A program made the translations under genes and the position numbers. The notes beneath the pieces are model-generated. The model was not told where the DNA came from and made no database searches. It saw only the letters and a program-made list of their open reading frames with translations. DNA of 32,071 bases from Conexivisphaerales archaeon (lineage in GTDB: Archaea > Thermoproteota > Nitrososphaeria > Conexivisphaerales > UBA164), in the NCBI GenBank assembly GCA_030756715.1, contig JAVBJD010000010.1, positions 1 to 32,071 on the forward strand. The letters are read 5' to 3'. Each line of letters starts with the position of its first letter. Positions within the stretch are counted from its first letter, which is position 1. Positions 16,305 to 24,626 of this stretch are shown one piece after another.

Positions 16305-19300
16305 TTAAACCTCCTCCTTAACCTTAACCCTTGGCGCAATTCCAAGACTCATTATCTCTTGCAAAAGCAGCTTAAAAGCGTATGCCACGTTTACAGGCAC
16401 GATCCTTACATCAGAACCGTCCTGGGGACATTCTAACTTCTTAGTCTTAGCGTTATAGTGTGCCAGCAGGCCGCACTTTGTGCACACGTAAACTGTTGTT
16501 TTGTCAGACTCTTCAAGCAATCTATCCTTAAGGACCATAGCTGCGCCGTATGCTACGAGGCAGTCCCTCTCCATCTCACCAAACCTCAGACCTCCTCCTC
16601 TTGACCTGCCTTCAGTTGGCTGTCTCGTTAGCATCTGAACCTGTCCCCTTGCCCTAGCGTGTATCTTGTCAGCCACCATGTGGTGAAGCTTCTGATAATA
16701 AACTACGCCTATGAATATCTGGGCTTCAAGCTTTCTGCCAGTAACACCGTCGTACATAACTTCTTTACCTGTAGGGGAGAAGCCGTACTGCTTTAGTATT
16801 TCCCCGAGGTCTTTAACGTCCTCACCCTCAAACGGGGTGCCGTTCACTTCTTTGCCCCTCAGCGCTGCAGCTTTCCCAGCTATGGACTCAAGGAACTGAC
16901 CAACCGTCATCCTTGAAGGGAAAGCGTGCGGGTTGATTATTATGTCTGGAATTACGCCGTCTTCTGTGTACGGCATGTCCTCAGGATCAACGATCATCCC
17001 TACAACGCCTTTCTGGCCGTGCCTTGAAGCAAATTTATCTCCGAGCTCGGGGATCCTGTGGTCTCTGACTCTGACTTTGTACATGCGGTTACCTTCAACG
17101 CTTTCTGACATGACCACTGTGTCGACGACTCCGTTTTCGCTAGGACGCATGGAAACAGATGTGTCCCTCATGTAAAGCCCCTTTATTTCGATTCCCTTGT
17201 ACTCTTCGCTGAACCTTGGTGGGCTGAGCCTCGCTATAAGCACGTCTCCTCCTTTCACTTCAGCTCCCGGATAGGCGACGCCATCGGACTGGAGGTTCCT
17301 GTAGTACTTTTCACCTTTGTAACCCCTCACGTTGCTCTCCGGCAGGGGAACCTCGAATTTGTCCTTTAGTCCTCCGAGGTACTGCTGAGCTTCGGCTTCA
17401 TAAAGTCTGTAGAAGAAAGACCTGCCGAGACCCCTTTCGATGCTGGCCCGGTTCATTATTATTGCGTCTTCAATGTTGTAACCCTCAAAGCTTATGATCG
17501 CAACTACAGCATTAAAGCCAATAGGAGATTCGTTAAGGTTGAGGAGGTTGAATGCCTTGGTCGTTACAAGCGGTTTCTGCGGGTACTCAAGAAGATGACT
17601 CCTGACGTAAAGCGCTTGGTTCAGGTTTGCAACGCTGAAGCCAAGAGCCTGCTTAGCCATAGCAGACTCGTAAGTGTTCCTTGGGGACTGGTTGTATTCA
17701 ATGTATGGAATTATCGAAGCCACTGCTCCGAGCATTGCCGGAGGGTAGATCTCCATGTGAGTTGTTTCTGGAGTGATGTGGTATTCGTCAACCGCTACGA
17801 GCATGTTGTCCTCTTCGTCAGCGTCAAGGAGCTCAACAACGCCAAGGCGTATGAGATCCTTCCACGTAATTTCGCCGTTTTCGATCTTTTCTACGTGCTC
17901 ATCAGTTAGCTTTGGCTTGCCCTTTTCGACTATTATCAGAGGTCTGAGCACCCTTCCCGCTGTTGCGTTTATGAACAGCCTCCTTTCTCCACGAGGATCA
18001 GCCGGAAAGTAGATGGAAATGCTTACGTCATAAGGTAGTTCGCCGTTCCTCCTCATTTCTCTGAGCTTCTTTGCAGTCTTTTCAGCATCTGTAAACCCTA
18101 TTAGCCTTCCGTCCAGAAACACTTTGTCTCCCTTTCCCGTTAGTACTGGGGTTATCTTTTCTTTCAGCGGGTCAAAGTCGTGGTTAACAGATATTACAGC
18201 TGAAAGAGCGAGGTTCTTGACCAGACCGCAGTTGCTTCCTTCAGGTGTCTCAACAGGACAGATCCTGCCGAACTGGGTCCCGTGAAGCTCTCTGGCTTCA
18301 AAGTTTGGCTGGGTCCTGCTGAGAGGAGACTGAATCCTTCTGAGGTGGCTTATGGTTGAAAGCCTGTTTGTCCTGTCAAGAAGCTGTGTTATTCCTACCC
18401 TTCCTCTTCCCCAGTTCCCTGTAGCTATCGCATTAGTTATCTTGTCTGTTATTATTCCAGGCCTTACAACAGCGGTAACTATGCTGGGTCCCTTTTTCGG
18501 GCCTGCCCTGTCGAGCTGATACTTCATGTCCCTTATCAGGTTCTTAAAAGAGGTCCTGAAGATATCCGCGAGCTGTTCACCTGAAAACTTTATCACTTTG
18601 TTCCCGTAATGGTCCCTGTCATCAGGAGTTATATAACCAAGCTTTAACTGTATGAGCTTGTTCGCCATTTCAGAAAGGAACATCGCTTTATCATACCTTG
18701 TATCGGGGGTCCTGCCGAGGTGCGGGAGGAGGTACATGTCTATAAGCTGCTCGGCCCTTTTATATCTGATTTCGTCAGCCTGGCCGTGGGCTAGCCTGTT
18801 CCCTATGTACATTATGGCTTCGTCCTGGGTCTTTACTTCAACTTTTTCAAGCGTTGGCACTAGCTCTTCCTGAATATCTTCTCTCGTAGAAACTGAGTTG
18901 GCTATATCAACGTCTTTGACAACGCCAAGAGCTTTCATCAGCACAGAGAACGATACTTCAGTTGGAAGTATTGGGATCTTAACGTATATCACGTTGTCGT
19001 TCTTTATGACCATCTCAACTTTAGATCTGAAACCAACTATAGAAGAGTGGACTATGGCTCTGTAAACGACCGAAGAGCCGCTCTTTTCTTTTTCTACAAG
19101 GATCTTGTTAGGGGAGATATCTTCGAGGCCTATTATGAGCCTTTCGCTCCCGTTTATTATAAAGTAACCGCCCGGATCGTTCGGGTCTTCGCCTATATCT
19201 ATAAGCTCTTGGTCGTTGAGGCCGTGGAGCACGCATATGTCTGATTTGACCATGACAGGGAGATTACCTATGTGAACCTTGAAAGGTCTGTTTATCTGCG

Positions 19301-19619
19301 GGTCTGAATCAACTATCTGCATCTCGAGATAAAGGGGAGCTGCGTAAGTAAGGTTCCTGAGCCTAGCTTCCATTGGCTTTATGTAATTCTCGGAACCGTC
19401 ATGCTCAACAACTCTGGGTTTTCCTATCTCTATCTTGCCAAGTTTGATCCTGTATTTGCCGGTAACTGATTCTATTTCAACTTCTCCAACTTCATTTACT
19501 ATGCTCTGCATACCTTTCTTTATGAACTGGTTATAGGAGTTGAGGTGCTGCCTTGCTATGCCTTCAGTCTCGAGTATGTTCTTTATGATGGGCCATCTTT
19601 TTTCAAATATAGATTTCAT
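16305..19619 (-). CDS. rpoB: RNA polymerase second-largest subunit, unsplit (Rpo2)
   Basis: A 1104-residue B subunit carrying both halves (B'' and B') that are separate genes in methanogens and halophiles. Conserved landmarks are RRIQSPLSRTQPNFEARELH (427-446), CPVETPEGSNCGLVKNLAL (454-472), FNAVVAIISFEGYNIEDAII (702-721) and GDKFASRHGQKGVVG (860-874). QPTEGRSRGGGLRFGEMERD spans 1000-1019. The C-terminal zinc ribbon shows Cys1046, Cys1049 and Cys1064, but the expected fourth Cys is Asp1067 (CPQD). The ATG overlaps the rpoH stop as ATGA. Together with RpoA it forms the polymerase core. Confidence 0.98.
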   Translation of the reverse strand: MKSIFEKRWPIIKNILETEGIARQHLNSYNQFIKKGMQSIVNEVGEVEIESVTGKYRIKLGKIEIGKPRVVEHDGSENYIKPMEARLRNLTYAAPLYLEMQIVDSDPQINRPFKVHIGNLPVMVKSDICVLHGLNDQELIDIGEDPNDPGGYFIINGSERLIIGLEDISPNKILVEKEKSGSSVVYRAIVHSSIVGFRSKVEMVIKNDNVIYVKIPILPTEVSFSVLMKALGVVKDVDIANSVSTREDIQEELVPTLEKVEVKTQDEAIMYIGNRLAHGQADEIRYKRAEQLIDMYLLPHLGRTPDTRYDKAMFLSEMANKLIQLKLGYITPDDRDHYGNKVIKFSGEQLADIFRTSFKNLIRDMKYQLDRAGPKKGPSIVTAVVRPGIITDKITNAIATGNWGRGRVGITQLLDRTNRLSTISHLRRIQSPLSRTQPNFEARELHGTQFGRICPVETPEGSNCGLVKNLALSAVISVNHDFDPLKEKITPVLTGKGDKVFLDGRLIGFTDAEKTAKKLREMRRNGELPYDVSISIYFPADPRGERRLFINATAGRVLRPLIIVEKGKPKLTDEHVEKIENGEITWKDLIRLGVVELLDADEEDNMLVAVDEYHITPETTHMEIYPPAMLGAVASIIPYIEYNQSPRNTYESAMAKQALGFSVANLNQALYVRSHLLEYPQKPLVTTKAFNLLNLNESPIGFNAVVAIISFEGYNIEDAIIMNRASIERGLGRSFFYRLYEAEAQQYLGGLKDKFEVPLPESNVRGYKGEKYYRNLQSDGVAYPGAEVKGGDVLIARLSPPRFSEEYKGIEIKGLYMRDTSVSMRPSENGVVDTVVMSESVEGNRMYKVRVRDHRIPELGDKFASRHGQKGVVGMIVDPEDMPYTEDGVIPDIIINPHAFPSRMTVGQFLESIAGKAAALRGKEVNGTPFEGEDVKDLGEILKQYGFSPTGKEVMYDGVTGRKLEAQIFIGVVYYQKLHHMVADKIHARARGQVQMLTRQPTEGRSRGGGLRFGEMERDCLVAYGAAMVLKDRLLEESDKTTVYVCTKCGLLAHYNAKTKKLECPQDGSDVRIVPVNVAYAFKLLLQEIMSLGIAPRVKVKEEV

Positions 19620-19858
19620 TCTTCAACCACCATCCTGTAATACTCTGTGGTGCCGGCCGTCTCGCTTTCCCTTATTATCTTTATAACATCTCCCGGTTTT
19701 GCGCCAATGGCCCTTATAACTGGGTCAGTTGATCTTATCTTCGGGAGCTGTTCCAGTTTAGCGTGATACTTTTTTAAAAGCTCATCAACTTCTTCTTTAG
19801 AAAGTATTATATGCTGTGGAACGTATTTATTTTTAAGTATATCAATCTTAGAAGACAT
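19616..19858 (-). CDS. rpoH: RNA polymerase subunit H (Rpo5)
   Basis: The small archaeal homologue of the C-terminal domain of eukaryotic RPB5, 80 residues. It shows YVPQHIILSKEEVDELLKKY, LEQLPKIRSTDPVIRAIGAK and PGDVIKIIRESETAGTTEYYR, all typical. It sits in the lower jaw of the polymerase. First gene of the rpoH-rpoB-rpoA-L30e-nusA-S12-S7-PINA operon, with a TATA-like box about 27-36 bases upstream of the ATG and 4 bases of overlap with rpoB. Confidence 0.97.
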   Translation of the reverse strand: MSSKIDILKNKYVPQHIILSKEEVDELLKKYHAKLEQLPKIRSTDPVIRAIGAKPGDVIKIIRESETAGTTEYYRMVVEE

Positions 19859-19884
19859 TATCCTTATTCGCCAATAAAATAGAT

Positions 19885-19894
19885 GTATTTAAAC
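19885..19894 (-). promoter_or_regulatory. Promoter of the RNA polymerase/ribosomal protein operon
   Basis: Minus-strand GTTTAAATAC, a good archaeal TATA box, lies 27-36 bases before the rpoH ATG. The start site would fall within a few bases of the ATG, so the leader is very short. The surrounding 19859-20010 region is AT-rich and holds no other gene. Confidence 0.55.
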
Positions 19895-20010
19895 ATTATT
19901 TAAATTTTTATTCGGTTTATCTTCATTAAAGCTCAACGTTTTCTTTTATTACGCGTGGTAGAAAGTTATTGAAAAAGTTTTTATTGAGAGGAAAGATTAG
20001 TTAAAAACGT

Positions 20011-20083
20011 GCCTCGGTAGCTCAGCAGGTAGAGCGTCCGCCTCGTAAGCGGAAGGTCGCGGGTTCAAAGCCCGCCCGAGGCT
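20011..20083 (+). tRNA. tRNA-Thr (anticodon CGT)
   Basis: 73-base cloverleaf with acceptor GCCTCGG/CCGAGGC, D stem GCTC/GAGC, and anticodon stem TCCGC/GCGGA around loop CTCGTAA (anticodon CGT, reading ACG). The T arm is GCGGG-TTCAAAG-CCCGC and the discriminator is T. No intron and no encoded CCA. An AT-rich TTTTTATTG box at about 19978-19987 sits at promoter distance. It ends 9 bases from the stop of the convergent membrane protein gene. Confidence 0.97.
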
Positions 20084-20092
20084 TAAATTTTA

Positions 20093-20782
20093 TCAGTAAA
20101 AGCTTGTGAGGTAAGCCGGGAAGAAGAATTTTGCTATCACTATGATTGCTACAGTTACTAGTGGTACGGCAACGTTGTCGTCAATATATTTCTGTTTTTC
20201 AGCAAAAGTAGCCACAAAAGCTGAAGCTATTCCGGCCCATCCAGCAATCGCCCCTATCGGAAGGCAGACTAAGAGCATCGCAAGGCTTCCTTCCCAGGCT
20301 TTAATCCTCTTTTTGTACCTGAAGTTTCTTACTATCCCTGTAACTCCATCTCCCCAGGCCATGAAAAGCATGGGCACGACCGCAAGCCAGAAACTTTTAT
20401 CGAGGAACCAGAGAAAGAAGGCCATCAGACCCCATGCTATAGTGAAATCAACCTCGTACATGTTGTTCGGGTCCTGAAACCACCTGTAAAGCTTTCCTGT
20501 TCTGTGAGGCCAGTAGACAGCTAAAGTTAGAACAGCTGCCAATGCAAGCGGAAGGATCGGTTCATTAAACAGAAAAGGAAGAAGTATTGCAACGAGACCT
20601 CCAGCTAAAAGGTGAATGACCTTCCTACCAAAGTACGTGGCAGAATGCTCAGGGAAGCCGTGCTTGAGAGCTAGCTGATAAAAATACCTTGAAATGAACA
20701 TGACGACGATATAAACCCAGATGAACAGAATTATAGCATAAGGCAAATCCATGATGATCAAACTTAAACTGAAAAATGACAT
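20093..20782 (-). CDS. Membrane protein of the dolichol/phytol kinase-CTP transferase family (COG0170-like)
   Basis: A 229-residue integral membrane protein with about six hydrophobic segments. The FGRKVIHLLAGGLVA element (residues 51-65), MAWGDGVTGIVRNFRYKK and KAWEGSLAML match the SEC59/VTE5/CTP-transferase family. Members use CTP to phosphorylate polyprenols (dolichol, phytol, farnesol) or make CDP-lipids. The GDG and EGS motifs are those that bind the nucleotide. In an archaeon a role in recycling isoprenoid alcohols or in lipid biosynthesis is likely, but the substrate is not shown. ATG at 20782 has an AT-rich box (around 20798-20815) at leaderless distance; a second Met 11 codons later is an alternative. 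Family fairly sure. Confidence 0.75.
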   Translation of the reverse strand: MSFFSLSLIIMDLPYAIILFIWVYIVVMFISRYFYQLALKHGFPEHSATYFGRKVIHLLAGGLVAILLPFLFNEPILPLALAAVLTLAVYWPHRTGKLYRWFQDPNNMYEVDFTIAWGLMAFFLWFLDKSFWLAVVPMLFMAWGDGVTGIVRNFRYKKRIKAWEGSLAMLLVCLPIGAIAGWAGIASAFVATFAEKQKYIDDNVAVPLVTVAIIVIAKFFFPAYLTSFY

Positions 20783-20847
20783 CGTTCTTAAATGTTCATA
20801 AATGATAAATAAATGTTTCGAATCCGCAGTAAACTTTCAAAAGTACC

Positions 20848-20917
20848 AACGCTATGCGCGTTTAACGCTAAATATATCTTTAAAATGTTTCAGCAAAAAA
20901 AGCTTAACAGCTTAAGC
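20848..20917. promoter_or_regulatory. Repeat-containing control region between divergent genes
   Basis: In the 235-base gap between the membrane protein (minus) and the ammonia-lyase (plus) are three AACGC half-sites: AACGCTA at 20848-20854, GCGTT at 20858-20862 (inverted) and AACGCTA at 20864-20870. An AAATATATC TATA-like sequence follows. A second perfect inverted repeat is GCTTAA at 20902-20907 and TTAAGC at 20912-20917. The lyase's nearest TATA-like sequence is at 20994-21004, before its ATG at 21018. The half-sites may be regulator binding sites. A 26-codon ORF (20885-20965) lies here but has no support. Confidence 0.4.
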
Positions 20918-21017
20918 CAAACTATATGTCTATTGGGAACATTCCTGTGCATGATAAAGTTCTAAGTTTGAGAACCGAAGATTAAATAACCAGCTTTTTT
21001 ATAATTTTAATGTTAAA

Positions 21018-22493
21018 ATGAAACTCGGTAGTTTGACTTTTGATGACGTAATAGAAATTTCTGTGAACATGAAAAAAGTACAGAAAGTAGATGAAAAAAA
21101 GTACGATGAAGAGCTAAAGATCGCACAGGATCTAGCTTCAAAGCAGACAATTTACGGGGTTAACACCCTTTTGGGGGAGCTTGCGAACGAAGGAAAATCC
21201 TCAAGAGTGGATCCTGAAGAAATACTGAAGATGCATGCGGTTGGCGTTGGGAAACAATGCAAGCCTGAATGGGTAAGGGCTGCCATGTTAATAAGGGCAA
21301 ACCAGCTGGCCCAGGGACGTAGCGCAGTAAGAGGCTCTCTGATAAATCATATTTTAAATATGATAAACAGAGGCATAACTCCAGCGGTTCCCGAACTGGG
21401 GAGCGTTGGCGCTAGCGGGGACCTTATACCTTTGGCGCACATAGGTTTGGCCATAGCTGGAGAAGGGAAGGTTGTAAAAGGAGGAAAGGTTTTAGAGTCA
21501 AAAGAAGTTCTCAAGCAAAACGGTATCGAGCCTTACAGAGTAAACTTGAGGGAAGCTCTTGCGCTCATCAATGCAACCAGCTTCAGCTCTGGAGTTTTCG
21601 CGGTTGAGCTGTACAGGTCGCTGAACGTTATAATTTCTTCTCTCATATCATCGATCCTCATCTTAGAAGCTTCCAAAGGTTCATTGATTCCAAATTCAAA
21701 AGCAGTTAACAGTGTAAAGCTGCACAATGGTCCGCGTTTGATTTCAGAGATCATCGAAAATTCTCTTTCAGACAGCCGGAGGTTGGGTTCTGCAAAAAGA
21801 GTTCAGGATCCTTACTCGATAAGGTGCTCTTCTCAGCTTCTGGGCGCGGCCCTTGATTCGATTGCATGGGCAAAAAGGAACCTGGAGAACGAGATAAACT
21901 CCTCAAGTGACAACCCCATACTCGTTGATGGTTCCTTTATGAACACCTGCAACTTTCACGGACAGTACGTTGCGTATTCTTCTGACCTAGTAAGGGAAGC
22001 TGTTTCAGCCATTGTAAACCTAGAAGAAAGGAGAAGCGCACAGCTTTTGAGAAAGGAAATTAACGGCTACAAGGATCACCTTGGAGAAATCGGTGGAGTA
22101 GGGTATATGCTGATGCAGTACGCTTCCGCGGGGCTTTCAGCACTGGGCAGGCAGCTTTCTTTCCCAGCTGCAGTTAACAACATACCTACAAGCGGTTTTC
22201 AGGAAGACACAGTTTCGATGAGCTATAATTCTGCTTACATGCTTTCTCAGTTAAACGACATAGCTTTTAGAGCGGTTTCAATATCACTTGTCCTTGAGTA
22301 CCTTGCATTAAAGATCGAACAATGCTCTGGCTGCGGAAAAATCAGCAGTATGATGTACAGCACCATTGAAAACAGATTTAAAGATAATCTGAGCGAAACG
22401 ATTGAAAACATTTCATCGGGCATAAATGAAATGAACAAAATGTTTCTAGAAAAAAACGGGCTCAGCTTTAAAAGTATCTTTCAAAAACTTTGA
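21018..22493 (+). CDS. hutH: Histidine ammonia-lyase-like MIO enzyme
   Basis: Aromatic amino acid lyase family, 491 residues. The cofactor MIO forms autocatalytically from Ala132-Ser133-Gly134 in GSVGASGDLIPLAH. Other conserved pieces are Tyr46 in IYGVNT, RVQDPYSIRC, EINSSSDNPI, NFHGQYVA and QEDTVSM. His73 (KMHAVGVG) occupies the selectivity position where histidine and tyrosine enzymes have His and phenylalanine enzymes have Phe-Leu. The usual NTGFG is NTLLG and the usual CxPQ is CSSQ, so the active site is not fully standard. The expected reaction is L-histidine to urocanate plus ammonia. No urocanase or other hut gene is nearby. ATG at 21018 lies 14-24 bases after a TTTTTTATAAT box. The family is certain; histidine specificity is likely, not proven. 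Confidence 0.85.
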   Translation: MKLGSLTFDDVIEISVNMKKVQKVDEKKYDEELKIAQDLASKQTIYGVNTLLGELANEGKSSRVDPEEILKMHAVGVGKQCKPEWVRAAMLIRANQLAQGRSAVRGSLINHILNMINRGITPAVPELGSVGASGDLIPLAHIGLAIAGEGKVVKGGKVLESKEVLKQNGIEPYRVNLREALALINATSFSSGVFAVELYRSLNVIISSLISSILILEASKGSLIPNSKAVNSVKLHNGPRLISEIIENSLSDSRRLGSAKRVQDPYSIRCSSQLLGAALDSIAWAKRNLENEINSSSDNPILVDGSFMNTCNFHGQYVAYSSDLVREAVSAIVNLEERRSAQLLRKEINGYKDHLGEIGGVGYMLMQYASAGLSALGRQLSFPAAVNNIPTSGFQEDTVSMSYNSAYMLSQLNDIAFRAVSISLVLEYLALKIEQCSGCGKISSMMYSTIENRFKDNLSETIENISSGINEMNKMFLEKNGLSFKSIFQKL

Positions 22494-22536
22494 AAAAAGC
22501 GATGAGAGATAATCCTGATCCAATAACGCAGAATAA

Positions 22537-23406
22537 CTAGATGCATGAACCTTCAAAGCCCCTGAGGTTAAGCTTGTAGAACTCATCAAAGTATTCAGAC
22601 CTCGGCAGGCTTTTGCAATCTTCTCTTTTCATTATTTCTTCAAAAACATACTTACCATCTTTTTCTCTGCACTTTTCTTTCAAAAACGCAGAAAGCTCGG
22701 AATAAGTCTTTATTGCTTCTTCAAGCATTGCATATGGCCTGCTGGAGCAGCCGTAGTGCGGGTAACAGATCTTTGACAGCTTGAGGCTCTGAAGCTTTTT
22801 TAATGACTCGAGGAACTGATCCATAAAGAAAGGCGGAGGCGCGGCCGGCCATAGCTTTCCCCCTTCCCCAAATATAAGCATGCCAGCAGAGTCACCGGGG
22901 AAAAGGGTTCCAGTTTCTTCATGGTAAAGGGCCGTGCTGTGAGAAGCGTGCCCCGGGGTGTATATAACCCTTACACCGAACTCCTTTTCCATGTACTGAT
23001 CTCCGACTTTTATTATGCTGTTCTCCGGAACCGGCTCTGGATCACCCCAGTAACTGTAAATTATACCCAGAGCGTTTTTTGAAGCTTCGATTAACTTCTT
23101 TGGGTCTACAAGGTGCTTTGCCCCCTTTTCGTGAACTATTATCTTTATCCACGGGTATTCCTTTACAAACTTCCAGGAGCCCCCAGCGTGATCCACGTGG
23201 ATGTGAGATACGAATATGTACCTTATATTTTCAGGACTAACGTATCTTTCAACCCTTTTTACGTAATCTTCAAAAACTGATACTGGGCCGGACTCTATAA
23301 GCGCCGCATCTTTTCCTTTTAACAAAAGGTATCCTGAAAGGATAGGAGGCTTTCCAAGTTCCCCCAGGTAAATAACCTGAACGTTATCAGCTCCAGCCAT
23401 AACCAT
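22537..23406 (-). CDS. Metallo-beta-lactamase-fold hydrolase
   Basis: A 289-residue MBL-fold hydrolase with the metal motif SHIHVDHAGG (near residues 67-76), a second His in TPGHASHS, Asp in FPGDSAG and a later His in CYPHYGC. This is the glyoxalase II/hydrolase branch, without beta-CASP motifs. The C-terminal 70 residues are helical and of unknown role. The substrate is unknown; possibilities include a thioester, given the acyl-CoA genes beside it. It is divergent from the thiolase gene, with only 44 bases between ORFs. ATG at 23406 is used; ATG at 23400 is also possible. Transcription converges with the ammonia-lyase gene. Confidence 0.8.
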   Translation of the reverse strand: MVMAGADNVQVIYLGELGKPPILSGYLLLKGKDAALIESGPVSVFEDYVKRVERYVSPENIRYIFVSHIHVDHAGGSWKFVKEYPWIKIIVHEKGAKHLVDPKKLIEASKNALGIIYSYWGDPEPVPENSIIKVGDQYMEKEFGVRVIYTPGHASHSTALYHEETGTLFPGDSAGMLIFGEGGKLWPAAPPPFFMDQFLESLKKLQSLKLSKICYPHYGCSSRPYAMLEEAIKTYSELSAFLKEKCREKDGKYVFEEIMKREDCKSLPRSEYFDEFYKLNLRGFEGSCI

Positions 23407-23450
23407 AAATATCCTCTAATTTATATAACATTTTGGGAAATATATAATTG
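23407..23450. promoter_or_regulatory. Compact divergent promoter (MBL hydrolase / thiolase)
   Basis: Two TATA-like boxes face opposite ways in 44 bases. TTTATATAAC at 23420-23429 lies 22-31 bases before the thiolase ATG at 23451. A minus-strand AATTATATATTT box at about 23438-23449 lies 32-43 bases before the hydrolase ATG. Both transcripts would be nearly leaderless, and the boxes are so close that the promoters may compete. Confidence 0.5.
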
Positions 23451-24626
23451 ATGGAAGTGTATGTTTTAGCCGCTAAAAGAACCCCTATAGGTAAGTTCGG
23501 CAGCGTTTTCAGAAACCTCTCACCGGTTGACCTCGCGGTTCAGGCCGCAAAACAGGCTATTGCTGAAGCCAACATAGATCCTGGGCTTGTAGACATTTCT
23601 GTATTTGGAAACGTTATAAGGGGGCTTCACGGTCAGGACCTGGCGAGACAGATAGCTATTAAAGCCGGCGTGCCGTACCAGAAAGACGGTTTTTCGGTCG
23701 ATATGGTCTGTTCAAGCGGAATGATGTCTCTTATCGTAGCTGAAAACATGATCAGAAACGGAGACGCTGACGTAGTCCTTGCCGGGGGTACAGAATCCAT
23801 GAGCCAGGCCCCTTACTGTTTCAAGGGAAACATAAGATGGGGTGTTAAGATGCTGATGAACGAGAGCCTGCAGCTTGAAGATGAGATGCTGGTGGATGGT
23901 CTCGTCGATCCCTTTAACGGAATGGTTATGGGGCAGGAAGCTGACATGGTCGCCAAAGAACTTGGATACCAGCGCAAAAGCCTTGACGAAGTGGCTTTTG
24001 AAAGCCACATGAGAGCGGCCAAAGCAACAGATACAGGCTTGTTTAAAAACGAGATAGTTCCCGTAAACACAGGCATCTTAACGGTTAACAGCGACGAAGG
24101 GATAAGGAGGGACACTTCTTTAGAGAAACTTTCTGCTCTCAGGCCTGCTTTTGGGAAAGAGGGTCTGCACACAGCTGGAAATTCCTCTCAGATCTCTGAC
24201 GGGGCTTCGGCCCTGATATTTGCTAGCGAAAAAGCTGTAAAGGAGATGTCTCTGAGACCAGTTGCGCGGATCATCGGCCATGCGTGGGCAGGGGTTGAAA
24301 CCTACAGGTTCCCTGTTGCACCAGTAATCTCTACAAAGAAGCTGCTCGAAAGAACAAACAGCAAGATAAGCGACTATGACTATTTTGAAAACAACGAGGC
24401 GTTTGCTGTGAGCACGCTGATATACAGGGATCAGCTCGGGGTTGATGCTGACAGGCTTAACGTGTTTGGAGGCGCGATAGCGATCGGACATCCGATAGGA
24501 GCATCTGGTTCAAGGCTCGTGGTGACTCTGCTGAACGTTCTTAAAACAATGAAAGGAAAGAAAGGGATAGCCAGCCTCTGCCACGGGCTCGGAGGCGGCA
24601 CTTCTCTAGCCGTCGAGCTGCTCTAA
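23451..24626 (+). CDS. Acetyl-CoA C-acetyltransferase (thiolase)
   Basis: Degradative/biosynthetic thiolase of the bacterial type, 391 residues, with all catalytic elements. The nucleophilic Cys is in VDMVCSSGMMS (near residue 87), a NEAFA motif near 323-327, the His is in GHPIGASGSR, and the acid/base Cys is in ASLCHGLGGGTS. Condenses two acetyl-CoA to acetoacetyl-CoA or cleaves 3-ketoacyl-CoA. It resembles soluble bacterial thiolases rather than the archaeal mevalonate-type enzyme that pairs with a DUF35 partner, and no DUF35 gene is adjacent. The frame allows TTG at 23448, but the ATG at 23451 is preferred. Its stop overlaps the stop of the convergent adenosyltransferase gene. Together with the mutase operon it suggests short-chain acyl-CoA metabolism. 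Confidence 0.92.
   Translation: MEVYVLAAKRTPIGKFGSVFRNLSPVDLAVQAAKQAIAEANIDPGLVDISVFGNVIRGLHGQDLARQIAIKAGVPYQKDGFSVDMVCSSGMMSLIVAENMIRNGDADVVLAGGTESMSQAPYCFKGNIRWGVKMLMNESLQLEDEMLVDGLVDPFNGMVMGQEADMVAKELGYQRKSLDEVAFESHMRAAKATDTGLFKNEIVPVNTGILTVNSDEGIRRDTSLEKLSALRPAFGKEGLHTAGNSSQISDGASALIFASEKAVKEMSLRPVARIIGHAWAGVETYRFPVAPVISTKKLLERTNSKISDYDYFENNEAFAVSTLIYRDQLGVDADRLNVFGGAIAIGHPIGASGSRLVVTLLNVLKTMKGKKGIASLCHGLGGGTSLAVELL

Noticed and set aside
23448-23450. TTG start for the thiolase
   Set aside because: An ATG follows immediately, fits the family N-terminus and has the right distance to the TATA box.
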